Positions 45,828 to 56,121 of a DNA stretch of 64,000 bases are shown piece by piece (within the stretch, counting starts at the first letter, position 1; each line of letters begins with the position of its first letter). A program made the translations under genes and the position numbers. The stretch is from positions 5,070,183 to 5,134,182 of the forward strand of contig JAMWFC010000117.1 of assembly GCA_027475525.1 (NCBI GenBank). The letters are read 5' to 3'. Below the pieces are notes generated by a model. It did not search any database. It was given only the letters and a program-made list of their open reading frames with translations, and was not told where the DNA came from. This DNA is from Macrolepiota albuminosa (taxonomy: Eukaryota; Basidiomycota; Agaricomycetes; Agaricales; Agaricaceae).

Positions 45828-48800
45828 GACTACATATACCTGATGACAGTGTCAATCGGGTGCTTGCAATGTGCGAGCAGTATGCACCGCCACCTCGGCT
45901 ACCCTCAGAGACGGTGGAAGTACTTCCCCCAGTGCGTATGAAGGGGAAGCAGAAGGCAACAAGCCTTCGTGAGGAAGATATTCCTCGGTTGCGTCAGCAA
46001 TGGCAAGAAGAATTTGCCGACATGGTCAACGGGACCAAGGAGGAGCTTCCGCCATGGCAGGAGGTGAACCATGAGATTAATCTCATAGATGAGAGCAAGC
46101 AGTATAAATATCACTTGCCGCGCTGTCTGCGCGCACTCCAGGAGCAACTACGCAATAAAACTAATCGCTATTTGAATGCTCAATGGTCCCCATGCACCAC
46201 CGTGCAAGCTGCACCATTATTGTGCATCCCGAAGAAGGATGGAACCCTTCAAACAGCTCTTGATGCATGTCAGCGCAATGACAACACCATAAAGGATGTA
46301 ACTCCTTTACCAGATCAGGAGGTGATCTGGGAAGACGTGGCTCGGGCGAAGTATCGCTCGAAGATTGACCTTACTGACGCTTATGAGCAGGTGCGCATTC
46401 GCACCAAAGATGTACCCAAGACCGTATTTGCATCGATCATGGGCACGTTCACGAGCAACATAATGCAGATTGGAGACTGTAATGCTCCAGCAACTTTCCA
46501 GAGGCTAATGACCTCTATCTTCCGAGACGTAATAGGACGTTTCATGCACGTCTACTTAGATGACATATTCATCTACTTGGATACTATGGAGGAGCATGAG
46601 CAGCACCTCAGAGTCGTATTCGAACGACTGCACAAGTACAAGTTGTACTTGAAGTGGAAGAAATGTGAGCTCTACGCTCAGAGTATAGACTGCCTAGGGC
46701 ATGTCATAGATGAGTGGGGTATCCACCCCGATCAGGACAAGCTCAATCACATTCGGGAGTGGCAAACACCCCGAAACTACAATGACATCCAACGGTTCAT
46801 TGGTCTTGTCAACTACATGTTGAGCTTCTTGCCTGATGTCACAGCCTATACTGGGCCACTTATGGCCATGACGCAGAACGGGTCACCGTTCAATTGGAGG
46901 CCGTTGCACCAGCAGTACTTTGAGATGGTCAAACGGATCTGTACAAAGACTCTGGTGATTCAACCAATCGACCCTAGATGGGACGAGCCAATATGGCTCA
47001 TTTGCGATGTGTCCAAGACAGGCGTCGGAGCCATGTATGGTCAGGGAAGCAGCTGGCAGACATGCCGCCCAGCAGGGTTCATGTCGAAGAAGTTCACGAT
47101 GGCCCAGCAAAACTATGCGGTGCATGAGCTGGAGACTCTTGCCATACTCGAGGCCCTCCTCAAATAGGAGGATAAGCTGATGGGATATCCCATCCACATC
47201 ATAACGGACCACAAGGCCCTTGAGTTCTTCAAAACTCAGGTGAACTTGTCGCCGCGTCAGCGACGGTGGATAGACTACATGTCGAGATATCAGTTCGACA
47301 TCACCTATGTTAAAGGTGAACTCAACAAAGTGGCAGACTGCTTGTCACGCTACTTTGAGAGTGATGTAGTCAGGGAGGCTCACGAGCCTCATGAGTATGT
47401 GCAGGCAGACTGCCGCATAGACCCAGATGGAGAGGACTTACCTCTCCACCGATACCAGGAGCTCAGGGAGCATGTCCTGGAAGTACGCGCTATGCGTGAC
47501 GATGAACGGAGGCGAAGCACTCGCCTCAGAGAGCAGCGTGAAGAGCGGGACGTGGCCGCCCAGTTGCTCAAGGAGCATGAAGCCGTGGACCCAGCGTCCA
47601 CTGAGGAGCACGAGCGCCATGATATACCCGTTACGCTTGCGGAGATGCTCGAAGGCAAATTGCCTTCATCCCAGCCCCCTAGCCTGGTCAACGACGACTT
47701 CCAGAAGGAAGTGGTGCAGGACTATGGCGATGATTCTCTCTTCGCCAAGATACTCGCCAATCCTGACGACCATCCTCGGTTCAGGCATGAGCCTGGTGGA
47801 CTGATTACAACAGAGAACCGTCAAGGGGTGGCAGTGGTATGCCTCCCCTGTACGCAAACCATTATTACGCAGGTCTTGGACCAGGCCCATGCACTGGTGG
47901 GGCACTTTGGTGCCGCCTGGACATTGGGCTACATCCGGAGATGGTATTGGTGGCCACGTATGGCCCAGGAAGTGACTAAGTTTTGTGCCTCATGCGCAGC
48001 GTGTCAGAGGGCAAAGTTGCCCCCTGGATCCCCTCCCGGGAAGCTACACCAGCTACCCGTGCCGGTGAAACCTTGGGATTCGATTGGAATGGACTTCGTA
48101 GGTCCCTTTCCCGAGTCCAGAGGGTTCAATTATCTCTGGGTGGTCATATGCCGCATGAAGAGCATGGTGCACCTCATACCGGTGCGAACTACGCTGATGG
48201 CTAAGGAGCTGTCATGGATCTACCTTAGAGAGATTGTTAGGCTGCATGGGCTGCCTAGTACCATTGTGAGTGATCGTGACTCAAAGTTCACGTCTCAATG
48301 GTGGAGAGAACTCCACAAACTGCTAGGAGCACGACTCCTCATGTCGACGTCCTTCCATCCTCAAATGGATGGGCAGACAGAGCGGGCTAACCGCAGTATA
48401 GGTCAGATTCTGAGGGCAGTTGTTTGCCCTGACCAACGGGACTGGGTGGACTGGTGTCCACTCACTGAGTTTGCGATTAACGTGAGTATCTCAGATACCA
48501 CAGGGTATGCGCCCTTTGAACTCAACGGAGGGTACTTGCCCTCCATGCTGCACGAAGTTCGTGCTGATACGGTGGCTCACCACGGAGTTGTCGAGTTTGC
48601 CAGGCAGGCCCTGGAGAACATCGCGGCGGCGCATGACGCCATCATAGAGGCGCGAGTCTTTCAGGCAAAAAACGCCAATCACCGTAGGCGAGCAGAACTG
48701 CCAATAGCAGTAGGAGCGTTGGTGTACCTATCAACGCGTAATCTGAGGCTCCCAAAGGGACGGGCGAGTAAACTCTGCCCGAAATGGGTAGGCCCATACC

Positions 48801-49192
48801 GCGTTCTAGATGCAGAGCCAAGTACCTCCAACTACGTGTTGGAGCTGCCTCTGGCATTACAGGAACGACGCATCGTTCCTAAGTTTCATGTGTCGCTGTT
48901 GCGACCTTACAGCGCATCTGACGATGCGCTATTCCCTAACAGGGCAACCCCAGGCCCCTATGATTTTGGGGCTCGAGACGATGACGAATGGTTTGTCGAG
49001 TGCATAATTGGGCACCGGTGGACTGAGCGTAACACGCTCGAGTTTGAAGTACGTTGGTCCCTTGGGGACACAACATGGGAGCCACACTGCACCGGTGGAC
49101 TGAGCGTAACACGCTCGAGTTTGAAGTACGTTGGTCCCTTGGGGACACAACATGGGAGCCACACTCCATTGCTCCAAGTTGGCGGCACTTGA
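45828..49192 (+). pseudogene. Gypsy pol: reverse transcriptase, RNase H, integrase, chromodomain-like end
   Basis: One frame with a single internal TAG at 47165 (copy A has Trp there). RT: EVNHEINLIDESKQYKYHLP, YRSKIDLTDAYEQV, and catalytic YLDD (bases 46553-46564). RNase H: WLICDVSKTGVGAMYGQGSS, AVHELETLAILEALLK, HIITDHKALEFFKTQ. Integrase: HHCC zinc region (HALVGHFGAA ... CASCAACQRAK), DDE residues in GMDFVGPFPE (Asp codon 48092), VSDRDSKFTS and DGQTERANRS; then the GPY-like SKLCPKWVGPYRVLD. The end, DEWFVECIIGHRW and LEFEVRWSLGDTTWEPH, is chromodomain-like, as in chromoviruses, which target heterochromatin. The 77-bp duplication at 49012 repeats part of that domain and scrambles the C-terminus. 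Apart from the TAG and the duplication, all catalytic residues are present. Confidence 0.9.
49012..49165. repeat. Exact 77-bp tandem duplication (probable assembly artefact)
   Basis: 49012-49088 equals 49089-49165, with no extension on either side. It lies in the chromodomain-like end of pol and shifts the frame. Confidence 0.92.
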
Positions 49193-49386
49193 CTGTTATT
49201 TGGAGTTGAAGGGCATTAAGCGCCCACATCAATTAAGTAAGCGTGCCAGCGCTTAATGTGATCAGCAGTGCCGATCGTGGCTTGGCTGAGTTGGTCAGCA
49301 GCTGTGGCTGAAACACATCTTAAAAGGCGAAATTTCTTTTTTGCCTTTTTCCCTCAACCATGGACAACATGCCCGTGGATCAGTCT

Positions 49387-49418
<32 letters not shown>

Positions 49419-49946
49419 CCTTGAGTTTGCGCCGTCAGTCTTACCGTCGGCTGAAGGGGGGGCAGATGGCTCCCCCGCTGACCCAAAATGCGCCCCAGTG
49501 GGGACAATCGCAACCAGCTGTGGGCTTCCCACAGCAGCAGCAACCACCAGCGGCGTGCTACCTGCCGCAGCAGCCAGTAATCAGTGGCTATCCGCCACTT
49601 CAAACCATGCAGGGCAACTTCATGCCCCAGAACACACCTGTGGGTGGCTATCAGCCGCAACAACCAGTATTGGGCGCTTATGCGCCACATCACACCGAGG
49701 GCCAATCCCAGCAACAGGCCTACGAGGGGCTAGTCAGCTCCCAAGCAGCGCCAGGATGGGGACAGTTTGCCCCTGCTATGGCGAGAGGGGCTATGGGCGC
49801 ACATCCTTTGCCCCAGTTTACCGCCCCGGCGCACTACCCTGGGATGGGTGGTGTGCCCGTAATGATGCCGTACCCCCTGGCTTGGATGGGGGCTTGGGGC
49901 GCAATGCCCCAGTACAGCGACTCGCATGAGTCGCAAGCCAAGGGAG

Positions 49947-50100
49947 GCCGGTCGATTTCCCTGTCGACCACAGCACCAATTGACAATCTAGAGGGACGCA
50001 AAGCATCCCTCATGCAGGCCACCGCCGGTCGATTTCCCTGTCGACCACAGCACCAATTGACAATCTAGAGGGACGCAAAGCATCCCTCATGCAGGCCACC
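49947..50100. repeat. Exact 77-bp tandem duplication (probable assembly artefact)
   Basis: 49947-50023 equals 50024-50100 exactly. Removing one unit joins the Pro/Gln-rich part of the third ORF to its downstream part in a single frame. Confidence 0.93.
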
Positions 50101-50689
50101 ACAGCCATTGAGAGCACAGAAACTCTCAGTCCAGGACGGAGCATCAGTTCATTGGCTGATGCACCGACGGAGAGCTTGGCCAAGCTCTCCTTGCTACAGC
50201 AGCTGGAAATGCCGCACCAATCCGAGCCCAGCTCGGAAGAAGAGTCGCGTCCTCGACATGACAAAGGAAAAGCACGGGCTGTCGAGCCCAGTCACAACCA
50301 GGACTTAGTCCTGGCTACTCTTCTCCAACGTCTGGGAGATAACGGGTACGATGTACCCACAGAGTCATCATTCCTCCGCGATGCGGAGGCAGTCGTCCTC
50401 ATCTGCCAGATGATGGACAACATGGATCATATGCGCGCCCAGCGCAAAACTGATCTCCTTGCCCTATTGGCCGCTCGTAAGCGGCAGACTACACCCCCGA
50501 GTCGGGACACCAACTCCAGCAAAAGGGCGCATTGGCAAGGAGTGGAGGATGCGCCCTCCCGCTCGATTAAGTCGAGTGTTGCTGCCCCCGGCCGGGAGGC
50601 CGGTCTAGGATGGGACATCCTTCCCTATGAAGATGTCCCTGCTCCAGCCGCCCCCCGGCTTATCCAGCGCCTCGCCAGCGGCGCGTCTG

Positions 50690-50843
50690 AGGTCGCGTCT
50701 TCATGACCAGTATCCGTGGTGTCCACCACGTACTCTGGGGAGCAGAGTTCCAGGGGCATGAGCACAAGGTCGCGTCTTCATGACCAGTATCCGTGGTGTC
50801 CACCACGTACTCTGGGGAGCAGAGTTCCAGGGGCATGAGCACA
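50690..50843. repeat. Exact 77-bp tandem duplication (probable assembly artefact)
   Basis: 50690-50766 equals 50767-50843 exactly. Removing one unit puts the sequence before and after it in the same frame (interrupted only by the TGA at 50704). Confidence 0.93.
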
Positions 50844-52778
50844 TGCCCCACTGAGGCCAAGGCCTCACAACCCCGAAAGGATCGTCGGGATAAGCAACCG
50901 GAAGGGCACGCATACGTCAACGTGCACTTCCCCGAGGATGCCCCGAAAGGGGCCCCAGGGGCTAACATCCCCTTTTTACCTGCCATACTGGTAGAGGGCC
51001 CACCAGCCCGACTCCCATGGTGTGTGTGGGCTATGGACCCATGGTCTGAGAAGTTGGAGCCAGAGAGGCTGCCATCCCCGCCCTCCGACGATGATTGGTA
51101 TGAGGAGCCTGAAGAGGCTTGTATGGAATCCCCTGTGCCGCACGAGACGGCGGCACAACATATGGCACGTGAACGGCGCAACAGCAATTGACAGGCCAAG
51201 ATGGAACGTCGGGTGCAGGATAGCGCCAAGTGAGGAGCTGCCCTCCTTGAGGACCAAACCGGGCGCATCCCTGATGCACTCGGTGTTGTGATCTATCATG
51301 ATCACACTATTGAGCGCCAGAACTCATTCTTTGGCGTGGGGTTAGCTCCCCAATTCTATTGGTTGCCAGTGACCAATACCATCTTTGTCGGGCAAGAAGC
51401 CCGCGCAGCCAGGTCCTTCAAGACCGATAAAGAGGGCAACGCCGTGGCGATGCCCCACAACAGTAAGGTGTACCAAGTGGCACCTCGCGGGTTTCCCCGC
51501 AGACTTCATGCACTGGTTAACAACCTGTTTATGCCGATTCATCAGCGTCAGTTGGGCTACCTCTTGCTCAACGAATTCAAGCGGGTGGCGCTCAACTGCC
51601 ACCCTACGGCCCGAGACAGAGCTATGTCTCATTTACTCAACGAGGTCGAGTATAGGACTATCGCGGTACCCTTTGCAAGTCCAGAGGAGTGGGAGAATGT
51701 TTGGCAAATGATTGTGCCATTGTGGCTCTATCGCCGCAAAGAGGGAGGGAAAATTGCCTTCGTCGGCCTTACCCTCCCTGATCCAAAGCAACCATTTGCT
51801 TTGGACTACCTGGGCTCATATGCCCTCCTCTATGGACGTCCTGGGACGTCCAACGTATGGACCAGTCTGGCCATGGACCATGCCATGCGCATTCATTGGC
51901 GCAGCCTCTTTGGGTTTGCGCTTGTACGCACCCTCAGCGCCAGCTGCACCTCCAAGTCCATGGTACACAAGTACCTGGCCTATGTCTTCGCAAGGCCAGG
52001 CCTCTACAAAGAGGCCGTGGCTGAGTACGAGGCAGCCATGGGGCAAGTCTTTGTGCCCCTCCACGCTGACGACCCTAACTTCGAGGCTCAGGCTGTGGAC
52101 ATCCCAGAAGCGTCAGCTTCCGTGTCCACCACTTCGGACACGTTACGTGTCCTTCTTCATAATCAAATCCCGGTCAGCTGGGCTGACCATGCATATACTT
52201 ATGGGGTCACCTACTTGGCCCATTTATTCTTCAGCGACAGCCAGCTCTACAACGAGGCAGCCGCTATCAATGATGAGAGGCTACAACACCTCGACCATTA
52301 CGGTACACCCCAGTCCATCGCTCAGTGAGATGGGTGGCGCGAGGCTACTATTGGCGATCGCCAACGCCTGATGCTCCAGCAGCAGGACAGTCGTCGTGCT
52401 TATAACGACGCGCTCACCAAGGGGATGTACCTCCTCATCAGGCAAGACATTCATGCCCGCAAGATCTGGATGTGCCAGTACCCGTCCGACACTGGGGATC
52501 TTCCTGATCCCCAACCACCTGTCCTGGGGTCAACTATCGACCCCAACCTCACACTGTCCCCCCTCCGGGACTATGACGACTCCCTGCCAGTAGCAGGGCC
52601 TTCAGGCACTTCCTATGCGCCCGCACCCGAGGATGAACTCCTCGACTACGACATGGACAACGCAACTGCCGATCCATTCTGGGAGCCTGGGGACTCTCCC
52701 ATTGCCCCCGTCTCTGACTTACCGACGGCCTGACCGTTGTATTATCTCAAGACTGTAGCTCGGTCTGATTGGGGGGTG

Positions 52779-53017
52779 TGTAGCGTAGTCCGCTATGTGG
52801 CGTTGGCCACATAGCTTTACTTACTGTAGTAGATATTATATTATATTTATTATAATATAATATTAATATATTAATTACTTTACCCTATATATACATACAT
52901 ATGTGCTGCTTATTAAGCAGCTTATTTTGTGTTTGTACTACATAGTCAATAGACCAGACTGGTCTGATTCTGTGCAGTGTGAACATTAAGCTCACAACTT
53001 CCTGTAACTTTGTTACA
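52779..53017 (+). repeat. 3' LTR of younger gypsy element
   Basis: 239 bp, TGTAGCGTAG...CTTTGTTACA. Preceded by the purine tract ggggggtg (52771-52778) and followed by the target duplication ctgaa. Differs from the 5' LTR by six transitions. Confidence 0.94.
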
Positions 53018-53823
53018 CTGAAGGACCCATTGTGCTCTGAGGCCTTGGAGCACCCAGATGACCACCCATGCTTCAAGACAGATGTGGAAGAACTGTTGTG
53101 GATGTGAAACATTTGCAACCATGATGTTGTTTGCCTGCTGCGAGATTGAAGCCTCATCACTGCCATACTTACGCAGGCTCATGAGGTGGTGGGCCATTTT
53201 GGAGCTGCCAAAATGCTGGAGTACCTGAGGCAGTGGTACTGGTAGCCTCAGATGTACACAGAAGCTATAAAGTTTTTCTAGACATGTGTTGCATGTCAGA
53301 GGGCAAAAACTAGTAACCAGAAGCCCATGGGGAAGCTGCATTCCCTGCCTATCCCAGTTAAGCCATGAGACTCTATTGGAATGGACTTTGTGGGACCGTT
53401 CCCAGAGGCCAAGGGATCTAATTACCTTTGGGTTATAATTTGTCACATGACAAGCATAGTGCACTTGATTCCAGTGCACACAACAATGAAAGCCTCTGAG
53501 CTTTCTTGGATTTACCTCAAGAATATTGTGAGGCTTCATGGCCTCCCAAGTTCGATCATGAGTGACCAGGGATTTGAAGTTCATGTCACTATGTTGGCAT
53601 GAGCTGCACAAGTTGCTTGGAGTGAGACTGTTGATGTCCACATCATTCCACCCTCAGACAGATGGGCAGACTAAGCGAGCCAATTGTAATGTGGCTCAGA
53701 TATTCTGGATGGTGGTCAGGTCTGACCAATGGGATTGGGTTGACAAGATTCTGCTGACTAAGTTTGCAATGAATGCCAGTGTATCAGAGACCACTGAATA
53801 TGCATCATTCAAACTAAATTGAG
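53018..53823 (+). pseudogene. Gypsy copy A integrase, continued after the nested element
   Basis: Joins 41530 in frame once the younger element and one ctgaa are removed (WLYLKDPLCSEALEHPDDHP). Contains the zinc region (AHEVVGHFGAAKMLEYLRQW, CVACQRAK), GMDFVGPFPEAKGSNYLWVI, IVRLHGLPSSIMSD, then after a frame change HPQTDGQTKRANCNVAQIFW, where Lys stands at the usual catalytic Glu (QTERAN in the younger copy). It breaks off at FKLN (53820), where copy B begins. Confidence 0.85.
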
Positions 53824-55990
53824 GTTGAACTTGCTGTACTTCAAATGGAAGAAATGCAAGCTCTACTCTGAAGCAATTAATTGTCTTGGATACAAAAATT
53901 GATAGTCAGGGCATTCACCCTGACAAGGACAAGATAGATTGTATATGTGAGTGGAGAGTGCCCCAAATGTATAATGACTTTCAGAGATTTGTGGGCTTGG
54001 TGAACTATATAGGTAATTGTTTGCCTGATATTACCACTTACACAGGGCGGCTAATATCCATCATGCAGAATGGAGCACCATTCATATAGTGGCCCATTCA
54101 TCAGCAATGCTTTGAGATAATAAAACACATCTGCTCAAAAACCCCTGTGATCTGTCCCATCAACCCAAGGCAATCTGAGCCTATATGGCTCATATGTGAT
54201 GTCTCAAAGACTGGATTCAGGGCCATGTATGGCCAAGGTCAAACTTAGCAAACATGCTGTCTTGCTGGATTCATGTTGAAGAAGTTCACATCAGCACAGC
54301 AGAATTATGTGGTGCACAAACTGGAAACATTGGCAATACTTGAGGCACTCCTCAAGTGGGAAGACAAGCTGATGGGATATAAGATCCACATCATCACCAA
54401 TCATAAAGTGGTGGAGTTCTTCAAAACTCAAGCATCTTTATCCTCCAGACAGTGCTGGTGGATTGACTACATGTCACAGTACCAGTTTGACATAACATAT
54501 GTCAAAGGTGAACTCAATAAAGTCACCGACTGTCTCTTGAGATACTTTGAGAGTGATAGCACTATTGAGTATCATGATAGTTATGAGTATGTCAATGCAG
54601 ATATACGCATTGATCCCCAAGGTGACAACCTCCCCTATTATCAATACAAGGAGGTCAAGGAGCATGTAGTAGAGCTCTGGGCAATGCAAGCATGAGAGCT
54701 ACAGTGAGGTAGGCATGTAATGGAGAGGTGTGAAGCACAGGACATGGAAGCTGAGCAGCTTAGGCTGGCTCAGTAGGGCCCAAGTCTACAATCAGAAGGC
54801 TTGGAGTGGGAGCCATCAGGGCAAAGATATTGGGAAATAACCCTTGCTATTATGTTGAACTTGCATGGAGGAGCCAATGTGCCCCCCCCCCCCAGTAGTC
54901 ACAAACAACTTTGGAACCATGGTTAAACAGTTGTATCTGAAGGAATCATTGTGTGCTGAGATGTTGGAACATTCAGACAACCATCTACACTTCAAGGTTG
55001 ATAGGTCAATGCTAAAGAACTGTTGTGGATGCACGATATCCACAACTGTGACATAGTCTGTCTGCTATGGGATTGGAGCCTCATCACTGCTATACTTATG
55101 CAGGCTCATGATGTGGTGGGCCATTTTGGAGCCAGCAAGATGCTGGAGTACCTGAGGCAGTGATACTGGTGGCCACAGATGTATATGGAAGTTATGAAGT
55201 TTTGCCAGACATGCATTGCATGTCAGAGGGCAAAAACCAGTAACCAGAAGCCTGCTGAGAAGCTGCATTCCCTGCCGATCCCAGTTAAGCCATGAGATTC
55301 CATTGGAATGGACTTTGTAGGACCATTTCCAGAGACCAAAGGGTTTAACCACTTTTGGGTGGTAATGTGCCACATGACAAGGCCTGACTAACAAGATTGG
55401 GTTGACAAGATCCTGCTAACCAAGTTTGCAATTAATGCCAGTGTTTCAGAGGCCACTGGATATGCACCATTTGAACTAAATGGAAAGTACATGCCCTTCA
55501 TGATCTGGGAACTCAGAGGAGTTGAGGTGGTGCACAAAGGCATAAGGGACTTTGTGCAGCAAGCATTGGAGAATCTGGTGAATGCACACAATGCTATTAT
55601 TGCAGCATGAGTCTTCCAGACTCAGCATGTGAATGAGTGATGGAAATCAGACCCAGAACTAATGCAGGGCATGTTAGTGTACTTGTCAATGGAGAATTTA
55701 AACCTCTCCAAGAGGAGGGTGAGTAAACTGTGTCTAAAATTCATTGGACTCTATAGGATTTCTGGAGGCTGAGCCCATGCACCATCAAACTATGTGCTGA
55801 AATTGCCTGCAGCATTGCAGGCAAGGAGAATTGTCCCCAGATTCCATGTTTCACTGCTCAGACCTTATAAGGCAAATGATGATGCCTTGTTTCCAAATTG
55901 GATAATGCCTAAGACATATGACTTTGGAGCAAGTGATGAACAAGAGTGGTTTGTTGAAGAAATACTGAAACTTGGTGGTTGAACAGGAAG
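53824..55990 (+). pseudogene. Gypsy copy B: partial RT, RNase H and integrase lacking its core
   Basis: Starts in mid reverse transcriptase just after the catalytic box (LLYFKWKKCKLYSEAINCLG), continues with WLICDVSKTGFRAMYGQGQ, HIITNHKVVEFFKTQ and FDITYVKGELNKVTDCLLRY, then the integrase zinc region. At about 55380 the frame jumps from the text after GMDFVGPF directly to DWVDKILLTKFAINASVSEA, so the stretch with the second Asp and Glu is deleted. The GPY-like and C-terminal parts follow (LPAALQARRIVPRFHVSLLR, EQEWFVEEIL). Many stops. This is a second, separate copy fused to copy A at 53823/53824. Confidence 0.82.
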
Positions 55991-56121
55991 AACCTCAAAT
56001 TCAAGGTTTGGTGGAGTGTGGGAGACACAACATGAGAGTCACTCAGTACATATTCAAAGCTGGCAGCTTTGGATTGGTATTTGGAATTGCAAGGGGTTCA
56101 GCAGCCAAGGCAGCTATCTAA

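Larger units (their letters stand above)
49360..52733 (+). pseudogene. Third ORF of the gypsy element, unknown function
   Basis: Starts MDNMPVDQSE with a poly-Gln run. After a probable 1-base slip in a run of seven G (about 49456) it continues as a Pro/Gln-rich region (QQPVISGYPPLQTMQGNF). Collapsing the 77-bp duplication at 49947 joins this to SSLADAPTESLAKLSLLQQL and SFLRDAEAVVLICQMMDNMD; collapsing that at 50690 keeps the frame into VHFPEDAPKG. A conserved C-terminal part follows: NSFFGVGLAPQFYWLPVTNT, RALLYGRPGTSN-like YALLYGRPGTSNVWTSLAMD, IHWRSLFGFALVRTLS and TLRVLLHNQIPVSWADHAYT. Stops left in frame are TGA at 50704, 51189, 51231 and 52326, the last at a Trp kept in copy B (LQWDGW). 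No retroviral Env traits (no signal peptide or membrane span) and no domain I know. Matching relics in copy B (56122-57720) show it belongs to the family and was under selection. Confidence 0.75.
41526..53022 (+). mobile_element. Younger Ty3/gypsy element with a third ORF, nested in copy A
   Basis: LTRs 41531-41769 and 52779-53017 (239 bp each) with the target duplication ctgaa (41526-41530 and 53018-53022, included here). The internal region has a long leader, gag, protease, RT/RNase H, integrase with a chromodomain-like end, and a further gene of about 1,070 codons. The LTRs differ at six bases, all transitions, at least three of them at CpG. The purine tract ggggggtg abuts the 3' LTR. The 11.5-kb length includes four 77-bp duplications that are probably assembly artefacts. 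Several in-frame stops make the copy non-autonomous. Confidence 0.93.

Noticed and set aside
45800..45840. Programmed ribosomal frameshift between protease/linker and RT of the younger gypsy element
   Set aside because: Copy A runs through the same place in one frame, and there is no slippery heptamer or strong pause structure visible. A one-base indel is more likely.
49268..49360. Start of the third ORF at 49268
   Set aside because: The first 30 residues of that frame are unlike the rest and overlap another frame that starts MDNMPVDQSE with a poly-Gln run; a slip in the run of seven G joins the frames better.
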